Of a stretch of DNA of 64,000 nucleotides, positions 33,448-41,659 are shown one piece after another (position 1 is the first letter of the stretch; each line of letters starts with the position of its first letter). This DNA is from Dyella ginsengisoli LA-4 (GTDB lineage: Bacteria > Pseudomonadota > Gammaproteobacteria > Xanthomonadales > Rhodanobacteraceae). The stretch spans positions 1 to 64,000 of the forward strand of contig NZ_AMSF01000019.1 of assembly GCF_000334915.1 (NCBI RefSeq), written 5' to 3'. Under the pieces are notes generated by a model. It saw only the letters and a list, made by a program, of their open reading frames with translations, was not told the origin of the DNA and did no database searches. A program made the position numbers and the translations under genes.

Positions 33448-33827
33448 GTACCCGTCGACCAGCGCGACGACTCACCGGCTCAGAGTTCGATGCGGCAGCA
33501 CGCCGGCTGAGGATCCAGCCGGCGAACCTGCAGTTGGCAAGGGCGGTCATGGTGGACGGGGTGCCAGTCACTGAGCTGGCCGCAATCCATGGGGTGGCCC
33601 ACCAGGGTGTGTCGCGGACGGTTGGCCGGGTCTACGACGCACACCTGCAGGCCGCTCAGCTTCCGAGCGACTGGCGCAGCGTGACGGTGACGGTACCGCC
33701 GGAGATGGCGGACGAGATAACCACGATGGCCGCCAAGGCAGCCGACGCGCTACATCGCCGGAAGAGGGCAGAGGACGCGATGAATTTCTCGCATGAGAGA
33801 AATGGCCACACTGGGGAAGCGGGCTAG
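33444..33827 (+). CDS. KorA/TrfB-like transcriptional repressor, 127 aa
   Basis: Collinear with IncP KorA: RLTGSEFDAAARRLRI, LARAVMVDGVPVTELAAIHGVAHQGVSRTVGRVY (the HTH) and a C-terminal LPSDWRSVTVTVPPEMADEI dimerisation part. KorA proteins are global repressors acting on promoters across a plasmid and cooperating with KorB. It is a leading candidate for the regulator of the seven-copy 28-bp operator or of the TTTCTC palindromes, one of which lies within its own 3' end. Confidence 0.85.
   Translation: MSTRRPARRLTGSEFDAAARRLRIQPANLQLARAVMVDGVPVTELAAIHGVAHQGVSRTVGRVYDAHLQAAQLPSDWRSVTVTVPPEMADEITTMAAKAADALHRRKRAEDAMNFSHERNGHTGEAG
33785..33802. promoter_or_regulatory. par-region palindrome, copy 2
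   Basis: TTTCTCGCATGAGAGAAA inside the last codons of the KorA-like gene. See copy 1 at 31422. Confidence 0.65.
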
Positions 33828-33856
33828 GCGGTCCAATAGGAGCCCAGGTTCGAGGT

Positions 33857-33874
33857 TTTCTCGCATGAGAGAAA
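33857..33874. promoter_or_regulatory. par-region palindrome, copy 3
   Basis: The same 18-bp palindrome, 72 bases after copy 2 and in the gap between the KorA-like gene and the convergent traM-like gene, so it is unlikely to be a promoter operator; a centromere role fits better. Confidence 0.65.
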
Positions 33875-33895
33875 ATTGGCCCGTCTGGAAAGGGC

Positions 33896-33927
33896 AGGGG
33901 ATGGGCCTCTAGCGAGGCCCATCCCCT
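33896..33927. terminator. bidirectional terminator-like hairpin
   Basis: Perfect 14-bp stem (AGGGGATGGGCCTC and its complement) with loop TAGC between the convergent parAB-korA and traKLM-like operons. It lacks a long T-tract but is well placed to separate them. Confidence 0.6.
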
Positions 33928-34580
33928 CATGCGAACAGCGAGACCAGGGCGACGCAGGCCGTCAGAACGAGCCCGGCGCACGCCGCCAATTGCCACACCC
34001 TCGGGCGCGACGTGAGGCGGGATATCCACCAGGACGGCACAGCGATACCGGCCGCGACGATAACCACCCAGCCGACCGGCGCCTGCATCACCATTCGCAG
34101 CAGGTTGCCAGCGGCCGACGTCGCCGGGGCAGGGCGGAACCACCACGGGGCCGAGCCACTTCCGAGCACAAAGCCGGCCGCCAGGCAGCACCCGGCGAAC
34201 ACCGCCGAAATAGCTACTGCCCAGCCGGACGCTAACCAGAGAGAGGCCTTTGCCTTGTGGGCAGCAAGCCTTTCGCTGGTGTCGGCCACCGATTGCACCA
34301 GCTCGACATGAGCCCGCCGAGCTTCACTGCGTGCCAGCTCCCCGACCTGCTGCCTTACCAGCTGAAGCGCTCTTTCGGTCTCCGATGCGATCAGGGTCGG
34401 GTAGCGCCGAAAACCCGCATCGTAGAGTTCGAGCGCCATGAGGACGTCCCACAGCGCATCGTTCTCCCGGATGCCCAACGCGTCCCGGATCTGCACCAGG
34501 CGCGCCACCTCCACGTCGCTCGGCTGCCTGCCGATCAGCCGAGCGAACGCGGATTGCAGTTCCTCAGCCGAGCGCGCCAC
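33927..34580 (-). CDS. TraM-like/StbC-position membrane protein, 217 aa
   Basis: Third gene of the minus-strand trio that in RP4 is traK-traL-traM. The N-terminal half is soluble and helical (AEELQSAFARLIGRQPSDVEVARLVQIRDALGI...DVLMALELYDAGF); the C-terminal half has three hydrophobic segments (AVAISAVFAGCCLAAGFVLG, GWVVIVAAGIAVPSWWI, LAACAGLVLTACVALVSLF). The start overlaps the ATPase gene by 17 bases. The assignment is by position. Confidence 0.55.
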   Translation of the reverse strand: MARSAEELQSAFARLIGRQPSDVEVARLVQIRDALGIRENDALWDVLMALELYDAGFRRYPTLIASETERALQLVRQQVGELARSEARRAHVELVQSVADTSERLAAHKAKASLWLASGWAVAISAVFAGCCLAAGFVLGSGSAPWWFRPAPATSAAGNLLRMVMQAPVGWVVIVAAGIAVPSWWISRLTSRPRVWQLAACAGLVLTACVALVSLFA

Positions 34581-35268
34581 GGACCACGTCCTGGGCCATA
34601 CCGCGCCAGCGCTTCAGCTCCGCCCGATTGCCGATCGGCAGATCCTGCAGGGCGGTCTCGATCGTCAGGCGCTTGCTGTACAGATCGTCCACCACGCGGT
34701 CGGCCAGGTCCGGGAAGTGGAAGGAACGCCCACCGTTTGCCTCGATTGTTCCGCGGATCTTCGACCCGTTGTACAGCTCGAACTTGTGCTCATCGCCGAA
34801 GTAGCCGTTGCGGAAGACGTGGACCGTGCTCTCCGGCAGAGCACCCATGAAGGCTTTCAGCAGTTCGAGCGAGTCTCGCTGGCGGTTGATCACCCAGAAC
34901 GTGACCAGCTCCCGATCCAGCTCCGGGAGGCTATCCCGCAGCATCGCGCCGAATCGCTCGATACCCTCGTTGTTGCGGGCTGCCGTGTTGACCACGATGG
35001 TCTTGCCCTTCATTTCGTCGGCGTAGTTGACCAGGTCCATCCAGCCGTCGACGGTGTCGAGGTTCATCAGGCGGTGGGGCAGGGTGCTGCCGTACATCTT
35101 GAACACGTCGGGGTTCGACGTGTCCGACTCCACCAGTGCCAGATCCTCACCTGCGGCGAGCAGGGTGTCGATGGTGGCGATGGAGACCATGGATTTGCCC
35201 ACGCCGCCCTTGCTGCCGGCGGACAGGATGATGCGAGCGCGTTGCTGTTGCGTGTTGTCAGATTTCAT
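34564..35268 (-). CDS. TraL/StbB-like ParA-family ATPase, 234 aa
   Basis: Start MKSDNTQQQ at 35268, overlapping the upstream gene. Deviant Walker A AGSKGGVGKSMV near the N-terminus and no second P-loop. Together with its neighbours it matches the StbB/TraL/MobD ATPases encoded beside oriT, distinct from the partition ParA at 31579. Such proteins help position the plasmid or relaxosome for transfer. The middle contains FWVINRQRDSLELL and HVFRNGYFGDEHKFELY, typical of this group. Confidence 0.75.
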   Translation of the reverse strand: MKSDNTQQQRARIILSAGSKGGVGKSMVSIATIDTLLAAGEDLALVESDTSNPDVFKMYGSTLPHRLMNLDTVDGWMDLVNYADEMKGKTIVVNTAARNNEGIERFGAMLRDSLPELDRELVTFWVINRQRDSLELLKAFMGALPESTVHVFRNGYFGDEHKFELYNGSKIRGTIEANGGRSFHFPDLADRVVDDLYSKRLTIETALQDLPIGNRAELKRWRGMAQDVVRGALG

Positions 35269-35809
35269 CGGAATCAGCCCTCGGGTCGAATGAACCACTG
35301 GAAGTCACGGCACCAGTCGGCTCAGCTTGAGCCTTTGATGCCGCATCCGTTCGCCCGGACGTGTCAACCGGCGTTGCCGGCTGCCCTCGCTTTTGTGCTT
35401 CTACCACTACCTTCCCCGGACCGCTCTTTGGCGCTTTTCCGGTTTCTTTCTTTCCGTCTTTCTTGCCTTCGTTCTTTTCACCAGCTTTCAAGCCTTCCCC
35501 AGCGACAGCCTTCCCCTGTTCTTGGCCATCGTTGCTTGCGCCCGTCACACGAGCAGGGCGTCTGCCCTTTGCGTGCTCCTTGTCGCGCAGATACTGCCCG
35601 AGCATGTTCGGGTGAATCTTCACGCCATTCTTTTCCATCAGCTCGGCCAGGTCTTTCAGCGTATAGCCTCGTCGCTGTGCCTGCTCCAGTTCCTTCCGCA
35701 GTTTCTCGACCATGTCGCGCTTCGTTAGCTGCCTCGTGCGCAAAGGCGCTTGAGGCAGATCGTTCAACGCACTGCGAAGCTGATTGATGTTTTCCGTTGT
35801 GATGGTCAT
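35258..35809 (-). CDS. TraK-like oriT-binding protein, 183 aa
   Basis: Start MTITTENINQL at 35809. The N-terminal 80 residues contain KRDMVEKLRKELEQAQRRGYTLKDLAELMEKNGVKI-type helices and NMLGQYLRD, a DNA-binding arrangement found in plasmid proteins next to StbB-like ATPases. The C-terminal 100 residues are a low-complexity Lys/Gly/Glu-rich tail. In RP4 TraK binds oriT; here the presumed oriT lies about 120 bases upstream. First gene of the trio. Confidence 0.6.
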   Translation of the reverse strand: MTITTENINQLRSALNDLPQAPLRTRQLTKRDMVEKLRKELEQAQRRGYTLKDLAELMEKNGVKIHPNMLGQYLRDKEHAKGRRPARVTGASNDGQEQGKAVAGEGLKAGEKNEGKKDGKKETGKAPKSGPGKVVVEAQKRGQPATPVDTSGRTDAASKAQAEPTGAVTSSGSFDPRADSDEI

Positions 35810-35927
35810 TGCATCCCACCGTTGTCTTAGCCGCTTGCGGCGCATTCTTAGGGGGGATGCCTTGCGCCGTCAAATCGTCGTTGCTAAGGTGGAGCGCAGC
35901 GGAGCCGCTAGTTTCTGGACAAGGTAT

Positions 35928-35969
35928 GGTTTTGTTATACCGCCCTCCAAGGAGGGGGCATAACAAACC
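35928..35969. other. probable oriT inverted repeat
   Basis: An imperfect inverted repeat with arms of about 20 bases (GGTTTTGTTAT...CCCTCC and GGAGGGGGC...AACAAACC) around a 2-base centre. It lies between the divergent traK-like and traJ/nikA-relaxase genes, which is where RP4 carries oriT. The nick site was not identified; no exact copy of the IncP nick sequence was seen. Confidence 0.55.
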
Positions 35970-36087
35970 GGGGTGCCTCCACTCGTTTCACTCGCTTTGG
36001 ACCCCTACCCCTTGCTCAGGGCTGCGCCCCGAGACCCCTTCAGCAAGTAGCCAAGAGAGCAGCCCGGCACACCCGGTTTCGATAGCC

Positions 36088-36324
36088 ATGCGACCCCACG
36101 AAATCCACGAAGGTATGGAGCTGATATACGGAGGTGGTCCCGTCGTGGGCGGCTGGTTCACCGTGATGTGCCGCGTGCATGTTCTCCGCTGCGGGCGAGG
36201 GCGGTTCCAGGTTCGCCATCAGGATGGCGCGACACCTGGCGTAGTCCGCTGGGTGACCTCTTCGCATCTGTCTCAGCCGGTCGAAGCTGGATCGACCGCA
36301 TCGCCGGTTTGCGGTCATGAGTAG
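36088..36324 (+). CDS. small hypothetical protein, 78 aa
   Basis: ATG-started frame overlapping the start of the traJ/nikA-like gene by eight bases. Sequence HEIHEGMELIYGGGPVVGGWFTVMCRVHVLRCGRGRFQVRHQ suggests a small beta-barrel. It occupies the oriT-proximal position of the relaxase operon. Family not recognised. Confidence 0.5.
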   Translation: MRPHEIHEGMELIYGGGPVVGGWFTVMCRVHVLRCGRGRFQVRHQDGATPGVVRWVTSSHLSQPVEAGSTASPVCGHE

Positions 36325-36637
36325 GAGCGAGAACCGGGTCAAGAAGAAGGCGTACCCGATCCGATTGTCCGAGCAGGACCACGCCACCATCGCCGCAAAG
36401 GCAGCGGCGTGTGGGGCGAGCTTCGGTGGTTACGTCCGGGCGTGCGCCATGGACCGGGTGATTCCCACTCGGTCCCGCGAGAAGCAGGTGAACGAGTTGC
36501 GGCGGCTGGGCGGCCTGCTAAAGCACCTCTACAACGAGGGTGCCCATGAGCGGGCAAACATCGACCCGCGTCAGTTCATGTTGCTCCTGGCCGAGATTCG
36601 CATGGCGATACATCGCACCGAGGCGGCACCGGAGTGA
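36317..36637 (+). CDS. TraJ/NikA/MobC-type relaxosome accessory protein, 106 aa
   Basis: A ribbon-helix-helix protein: AYPIRLSEQDHATIAAKAAACGASFGGYVRACAMDR is the strand-helix-helix part of NikA/TraJ/MobC, followed by LRRLGGLLKHLYNEG and a C-terminal helix. These proteins bind an oriT arm and recruit the relaxase. Its stop overlaps the relaxase start by four bases. Confidence 0.85.
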   Translation: MSRSENRVKKKAYPIRLSEQDHATIAAKAAACGASFGGYVRACAMDRVIPTRSREKQVNELRRLGGLLKHLYNEGAHERANIDPRQFMLLLAEIRMAIHRTEAAPE

Positions 36638-38940
36638 TCGCCAAGAAGGTCAGCAAGAGGGCAGACCGCAAGAGCAGTGCGGCGGACCTGTTCAACTACA
36701 TCACGGCACCTGAGAAGGCCGAACCAAAGGATTCCAACGACCATGAGTTCAGTGATCGCGAACGACAGCGAGGCCGAAGAGTTCTTGAATCTGCTCTCCG
36801 CGATTTGCTCGCGGCAGAGGAAAGTCTCGGCAGCGCTCGACGAGCTGGTCCTGTTGTTGCAGATGCCATCCGAAGACGTGCTGCGGGTCTTGCGCGGCTT
36901 GCTCATCCCCTTGGACCAGGAGATGGGCCAAGTGAACCTGGCGATCGCACAGCGGATGCTCCCGCTGGCGGTCAAGGAGTAACCCATGGAAGTGAATCTC
37001 AGCGACGCCTTGCCGCTGCTGCGGACGATCTTGAGGCAGCACGACACCATCTTAGAGCGGCTGGAAAGCCTGGTGCTGACTTTGAAGCACGAGCCCGAGC
37101 CCGTAGAGCCTACCTTGCGCGCGTTGCTGAAACCGCTGCACAACGGGCTGTCGGAAGCCAAGGACACGCTGTCGCGCCGGGATTCGGGCGCGGCATCCAG
37201 TACATCCGCAAAGAAGGCGTAGAGGTCGCGACCAATTGCTTGTCGGTCGACACCGCAGCGGCCGAGATGGACGCCCTAAGCGCCGAAAATCCACGCGTAA
37301 AGGATCCGCTCTACCACCTGGTGATTTCATGGATGGAGGGCGAGTCACCTTCGCCCGACCAAGCGTTCGAGGCCGTGGCCTACACCCTCAAGCAGCTCGG
37401 CTTCGAGGGGCACCAGTTCGTCGCCGCGATCCACCGGGACACCGAGAACGTGCACACCCACGTCATGGTCAACCGGGTCAACCCGGAAAGCTTGCGGGCC
37501 GTGTCGCCGTCCAATGACTACTACGTCATGGACCGCAGCATGCGCGAGCTGGAGATACGCCAGGGCTGGGGCCATGCCCCCGGCCCGTACGTCGTGGTCG
37601 AGCGCAATGGCCAGAAAATCGTCGAGCGGGCCAAGGCGTCGGAGGGGGCCGCCAAGAAGGACAAACGTCGACCGGCAGGGGCCGAGCGCATGGAAGAGAG
37701 TGCCGGCGAGGAAAGCCTGCACACGTTCGTCCGGGGGGCTCCGAGAAAGGCGGTGCTGGCGCTGTTCAAGACCGAAGGCGTGACCTGGGCAGCGCTGCAC
37801 CAGGAGCTGGCCAAGCACCAGCTGGCTCTGCGCCGGAAAGGGCAGGGGCTTGCGATCCATTCGCTGACCGCGCCGGACGTCACCCCGGTAAAGGCCAGCA
37901 GCATGCACGAGGATCTGTCGCTCGGGCGGCTGGAGAAGCGCCTCGGCGCCTTCGAGCCCTGGGACCCGTCGCTGGCACCCGCACCTGTCCCGGTCCCGGA
38001 TGCTGCGGACGAGGACGTGACCTCCGCGCCGGCATCGCCAGAGGAACGCCAAGGGGGATACACCCCCGGCCGGGAGCTGGATGCAATCGACGAACGCCAG
38101 CCGCGCAGCAAGCGCGACCCCGAAAAGCGCGAGGCCCGGAAGCAGGCGAGGGCAGAAGCGCGGCGCGACCTGAAGCAGCGCTACCAGGAATACGTGGACC
38201 GCCACGTCGTGACGCGCCTGTCCAAGGATGAGGTCGGGCGTCGGCTGCGAGAGCTGGCCGCCTCGGTCAAGCAGCGAAGGGAAAGGATTAAGGCGCAGGG
38301 TGGCCCGGCCCCGGCCCGGAAGATGCTCTACAGCTTGCTTGCGCTGGACGCCGCGAAGGAGCGCATCGTCCTGATGGAGCAGATCGCCAAGGAGCGAGCG
38401 GCTCTGAAAGCCGACCCGCAGAATCAGCGGCTGAGCTACAAGGACTGGGTGCATGAGCAAGCCAAGACCGGCGATGAGGCGGCCGTCGCCCAGCTGCGCG
38501 GCTGGGCATACGCGGACCAGCGTGCGCGCAAGAACCTCGACGAGATCGAAGCGAACGAGGCGGCACCGGGCATGTCCCCGGAATACGTCAGCGCCACTAT
38601 GGCCAGCTTCGTGTTCACCCGCGTGCAGGCGCTCGATGTACGCCGGAGCGGCGCTGTCGTCTACTGGCATGGCCACCAACGCGCCTTCATCGACTATGGG
38701 CGAGTGGTCCGTATGGCCACCGACCGCATCATGGACGACGCCAGGGTGCTGGCGGCGCTCACATTCGCCCGCCAGAAGTTCGGCGGATCCTTCAAGCTCA
38801 CCGGCAGCGACGCGTTCAAAGCGAAAGCGATCGAGCTGATCGCCCGGAACAACCTCGATATCAAGTTGAAGGACCCGGAGCAGCACAGCGCTCTGCAGCA
38901 GGCGAAGCAACGACACGCCCCGCGCGGACCCCGCGGTTAG
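36634..38940 (+). CDS. MOBP-type relaxase with internal insert, 768 aa
   Basis: GTG start overlapping the accessory gene. It begins MIAKKVSKRADRKSSAADLFNYIT, with Y22 at the position of the catalytic Tyr22 of RP4 TraI. Motif III follows much later: VAAIHRDTENVHTHVMVN (His triad, about 265-282). In RP4 TraI the YIT and TNC motifs are about 20 residues apart; here they are about 170 apart, because roughly 150 low-complexity residues (about 39-190) lie between them over two out-of-frame genes. The C-terminal part is a charged coiled coil with a LPD-like end. It nicks oriT and pilots DNA through the Dot/Icm channel. Confidence 0.88.
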   Translation: MIAKKVSKRADRKSSAADLFNYITAPEKAEPKDSNDHEFSDRERQRGRRVLESALRDLLAAEESLGSARRAGPVVADAIRRRAAGLARLAHPLGPGDGPSEPGDRTADAPAGGQGVTHGSESQRRLAAAADDLEAARHHLRAAGKPGADFEARARARRAYLARVAETAAQRAVGSQGHAVAPGFGRGIQYIRKEGVEVATNCLSVDTAAAEMDALSAENPRVKDPLYHLVISWMEGESPSPDQAFEAVAYTLKQLGFEGHQFVAAIHRDTENVHTHVMVNRVNPESLRAVSPSNDYYVMDRSMRELEIRQGWGHAPGPYVVVERNGQKIVERAKASEGAAKKDKRRPAGAERMEESAGEESLHTFVRGAPRKAVLALFKTEGVTWAALHQELAKHQLALRRKGQGLAIHSLTAPDVTPVKASSMHEDLSLGRLEKRLGAFEPWDPSLAPAPVPVPDAADEDVTSAPASPEERQGGYTPGRELDAIDERQPRSKRDPEKREARKQARAEARRDLKQRYQEYVDRHVVTRLSKDEVGRRLRELAASVKQRRERIKAQGGPAPARKMLYSLLALDAAKERIVLMEQIAKERAALKADPQNQRLSYKDWVHEQAKTGDEAAVAQLRGWAYADQRARKNLDEIEANEAAPGMSPEYVSATMASFVFTRVQALDVRRSGAVVYWHGHQRAFIDYGRVVRMATDRIMDDARVLAALTFARQKFGGSFKLTGSDAFKAKAIELIARNNLDIKLKDPEQHSALQQAKQRHAPRGPRG
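36743..36982 (+). CDS. small protein nested out of frame in the relaxase gene, 79 aa
   Basis: ATG within the relaxase gene in another frame. The product is a regular amphipathic helical protein (SEAEEFLNLLSAICSRQRKVSAALDELVLLLQM, then LLIPLDQEMGQVNLAIAQRM) and its frame has more natural codon usage than the relaxase frame across the same bases. Ends three bases before the next nested gene. Probably a real gene embedded in or inserted into the relaxase gene. Confidence 0.6.
   Translation: MSSVIANDSEAEEFLNLLSAICSRQRKVSAALDELVLLLQMPSEDVLRVLRGLLIPLDQEMGQVNLAIAQRMLPLAVKE
36986..37222 (+). CDS. second nested small protein, 78 aa
   Basis: AAGGAG-TAACCC-ATG: a strong ribosome-binding site inside the relaxase gene. 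Helical product (LSDALPLLRTILRQHDTILERLESLVLTLKHEPEPVEPTLRALLKPL) with a Ser/Ala tail. Codon third positions are nearly all G or C. It ends where the relaxase frame resumes its conserved TNC region. Likely works with the 79-aa neighbour. Confidence 0.65.
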   Translation: MEVNLSDALPLLRTILRQHDTILERLESLVLTLKHEPEPVEPTLRALLKPLHNGLSEAKDTLSRRDSGAASSTSAKKA

Positions 38941-39114
38941 GCGGGCAGGCGCCATCTCCACGGACTTGCTCGCCGGCCGAGCTTGCGGGACCGCGTAACG
39001 GCGGCCCGGCGCTCGCCAAAGGCGAAGCCGCCAACTTATGGTTTAGCGGACGGACACGATTTGCTTTCACGATCGCGTCCAGCGGCATGCAGACAGGCGT
39101 CCGGCCCTTGCTCT

Positions 39115-39142
39115 GTTCCGTGTTATAGATATGATACGAAAC
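39115..39142 (+). promoter_or_regulatory. plasmid-wide operator/promoter, copy E
   Basis: Half-sites GTTCCGT and ACGAAAC, spacer 14. A promoter can be read through it: TTGCTC at 39108-39113, 16 bases, TATGAT at 39130-39135. It drives dotD-dotC-dotB-icmT. The 170 bases before it hold no gene. Confidence 0.78.
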
Positions 39143-39164
39143 ACAAAGGAGACGAAGGCCCCCT

Positions 39165-39650
39165 ATGTTCCGCAAGCTCGCTCTCACTCTCACGGCCATG
39201 GCATCCCTATCGGGATGTGCTTACATGCCGTTCCACCACAAGGCGGCTGCGGACTTCGACCAGGCGCTGCTCGATAAGCAGCTGCTCGATGCGGCGCATC
39301 GGATCGAGCTGACGCAAGCAGAGCTGCGGCAGGTCAACGGAGTCAGCACGACGGACACGTTGGCCGACCAACTGAACCTCGCTTCGCAGAAAGCCAATAG
39401 CCAGCCCGTCACGATCGACTGGTCAGGCGATGCGTCCGAGCTGGTCAAGTTGCTGGCGATGCGGGACGGCCTGTCATTTGAAAAGCGCGGTGTTGCCGTT
39501 CCGCTGCCCGTTGCCGTCAACGCGAAGCGGTTGCCCTACGGCGAGGTCATGGCAATGCTGCGCGCTCAGCTCGGCTACCGCGCCACGGTCTACGGCCTGC
39601 CCGGCAAGCTGGTCATCGAATACTCCCCGAGCACCGGGGTGCTGCACTGA
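39165..39650 (+). CDS. dotD: DotD (TraH) outer-membrane lipoprotein, 161 aa
   Basis: Lipoprotein signal with lipobox LSGC (Cys18). The mature part has the DotD domain (VTIDWSGDASELVKLLAMRDGLSFEKRG...YRATVYGLPGKLVIEYSP), a secretin N-domain-like fold. DotD with DotC targets DotH to the outer membrane. The start has AAGGAG upstream and follows operator copy E. Confidence 0.88.
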   Translation: MFRKLALTLTAMASLSGCAYMPFHHKAAADFDQALLDKQLLDAAHRIELTQAELRQVNGVSTTDTLADQLNLASQKANSQPVTIDWSGDASELVKLLAMRDGLSFEKRGVAVPLPVAVNAKRLPYGEVMAMLRAQLGYRATVYGLPGKLVIEYSPSTGVLH

Positions 39651-40486
39651 TGAACACCGTCCGTTCCCTTAGCGTGGCGCTGGCGCTGGCGCTGGCGCTC
39701 GCTGCGGCCACGGGAGTCGCACGGGCGGACAACGTCACGCCGCCTACCCTCAACGACGTGCTGCAGCTCAAGGGACCGTCGGCCGATCAGGTCGCGGACC
39801 TGCGCGCCAAGATGCTCACGACTGCGGGTCGCACCGTCGGCTTTCGCGCTGGCCTGGCGAATCACGGTCTCGAATACAAGCGCATGCTGGACGGTCGCGC
39901 TGCAGTGCTGGACACCATGTACCAGTTCCAGACGCTTCTTGGCCCCGGCGGCGTGCTGCCACCCGTGATCGTCGAAGCTCGTGACAGCGAGTCGATCAAC
40001 GACGACCAGATGCGCACCGCCACCCGCATCTACAAGATCATCCGCCCGGAGAAGCTGGTCAGTGTTCCGCCGACCTGGCGCGATTACCTCTACACCGGGC
40101 TCATCCTCAACGGCGATATTGCCCTCCCCGAGGGCGATGCTCGACCGAAGAACAAGGCCGAAATGGCCGTCTGGCAGGCCGCTGTGCGCGAGGGCTGGGC
40201 GCAGGGCCAGAAGGAGGCCACGGCCATCTTCGAGGCGAACCTCAATCGTCTGACGCGCGACTTCAACGGGATGCTGCGTTACTCGATCCTGCTCAAGCAG
40301 CACATCATCACTCCCACCCAGGTGGCCGAGTCGCATCGCGCCGTCACTGGCGACACCATCGAGATCAAGCTCGATGACCGTCTGCGCCGGATCACCGAGA
40401 AGGCGAAGCTCCAGACCGACCCCAGCAAGTGGCACCTGAAGGAGGCGCAAGGCGCGCCGGCAGAAGGGCAGGCGGTGAAACCGTGA
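39650..40486 (+). CDS. dotC: DotC (TraI) outer-membrane core protein, 278 aa
   Basis: Start overlaps the dotD stop (TGATGA). It has a signal peptide (SLSVALALALALAAATGVARA) but no lipobox, unlike Legionella DotC. The DotC family regions are present: REEAxTVGFRAGLANHG-like RTVGFRAGLANHGLEYKRML, PPVIVEARDS, PTWRDYLYTG and WQAAVREGWAQGQKEA. Part of the DotC-D-H ring. Confidence 0.9.
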   Translation: MNTVRSLSVALALALALAAATGVARADNVTPPTLNDVLQLKGPSADQVADLRAKMLTTAGRTVGFRAGLANHGLEYKRMLDGRAAVLDTMYQFQTLLGPGGVLPPVIVEARDSESINDDQMRTATRIYKIIRPEKLVSVPPTWRDYLYTGLILNGDIALPEGDARPKNKAEMAVWQAAVREGWAQGQKEATAIFEANLNRLTRDFNGMLRYSILLKQHIITPTQVAESHRAVTGDTIEIKLDDRLRRITEKAKLQTDPSKWHLKEAQGAPAEGQAVKP

Positions 40487-41655
40487 GCGCGGAGTTCGAG
40501 CCCTTCGACCTGGACGGCGACCTGACTGTCCGCCAGTTCAAGGCGTTCCTGCGGCACGTCACGCTGGCGGGCGCCAGCGACATCCTCATCCAGAGTGGCG
40601 ATCACGCGTGGGTGGAAATTCACGGCCGCCAGGTGCGCGCCTCGACCAGCACGCTGAAGCACGGGCTGATCGGTCCGCTGATCGAGGGGCTGTTCGGATC
40701 CGACGTCGTGGTTCAGGTCGGCAGCGGGCACCCCGTGGATCGCTCCCTGCAAATGCAGGGTATTGAGGACGGTCTTGAGCGTGGCCAGGTGATGCGCTTT
40801 CGCGTCAACGTCGTGCAGGCGGTGTTAGCGCGCCTGCAGAAGGGCTACTCGATCACCATGCGCACGATCCCGCAGGATATCCCCGATATCCACAAGCAGG
40901 GCGTGGACGATGAGCTGTTGGCCGAGATGTATCCGGCCAAGGGCTTGGTGCTGGTGTGCGGCCCGACCGGCTCGGGCAAGTCGACTTTCCTCGCCGGCAT
41001 CTACGCGAACGCCGGCATGACGATGCCAGACCGCAAGGTCATCACCTGCGAGGATCCCGTCGAGTTCGTGCTCGGCGGCCAGCATTGGAAGGGGCCTCAG
41101 CCGGCGCAGAGCGAAATCGGTCGGGACTTCGGCACGTTCGCGGAGTCCCTTCGTGCAGCCATGCGCCGCAAGCCCTCCATCGTCGGCATCGGCGAAATCC
41201 GCGATCTGGAAACCATCGACGCCGCGATCGAGGTTGGCCTGACCGGCCACCTGTGCCTGGCCACCATGCACACGGACTCGGTGCCCGAGACGATCAACCG
41301 CGCGATCCAGATTTACCCGCCGGCACAGCAGGCGGCGGTCGCATCGCGTCTGCTCGGTGCGATCCGCGTGATCGTGGTGCAGCGTTTGCTGAAAACCACC
41401 GACGGGCGGCGGACCGCCATCCGCGAGTACCTGGTCTTTGACCGCGAGGTCCGTGACGCCCTCTCTGCGCTTCCGTACGACCAGTGGGCGCGGTACATGC
41501 GGCACCAGCTCGAAGCCAAGCAGGGGACGCTGGACGACAAAGCCTGGGCGCTGCTGCAGGCAGGCCGGATACCGGAAGCGGAGTTCGTAGAGCTGGCAGG
41601 CGCTAAGGCGCTGAGGTCGCGCCAAGCCTTTGCCGCCGAGTCGGAGGCGGCCTGA
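40483..41655 (+). CDS. dotB: DotB (TraJ) secretion ATPase, 390 aa
   Basis: GTG start overlapping the dotC stop. A PilT/VirB11-type hexameric ATPase: Walker A CGPTGSGKST (160-168), Asp box CEDPVEF (189-195), Walker B SIVGIGEIRD (232-241) and His box GHLCLATMHTDS. DotB supplies energy at the cytoplasmic base of type IVB systems. Full length for the family. Confidence 0.95.
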   Translation: MSAEFEPFDLDGDLTVRQFKAFLRHVTLAGASDILIQSGDHAWVEIHGRQVRASTSTLKHGLIGPLIEGLFGSDVVVQVGSGHPVDRSLQMQGIEDGLERGQVMRFRVNVVQAVLARLQKGYSITMRTIPQDIPDIHKQGVDDELLAEMYPAKGLVLVCGPTGSGKSTFLAGIYANAGMTMPDRKVITCEDPVEFVLGGQHWKGPQPAQSEIGRDFGTFAESLRAAMRRKPSIVGIGEIRDLETIDAAIEVGLTGHLCLATMHTDSVPETINRAIQIYPPAQQAAVASRLLGAIRVIVVQRLLKTTDGRRTAIREYLVFDREVRDALSALPYDQWARYMRHQLEAKQGTLDDKAWALLQAGRIPEAEFVELAGAKALRSRQAFAAESEAA

Positions 41656-41659
41656 CACC

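Noticed and set aside
36634-37200. Intein in the relaxase insert
   Set aside because: The insert has no Cys/Ser start, no HN-Cys end and no homing endonuclease motifs.
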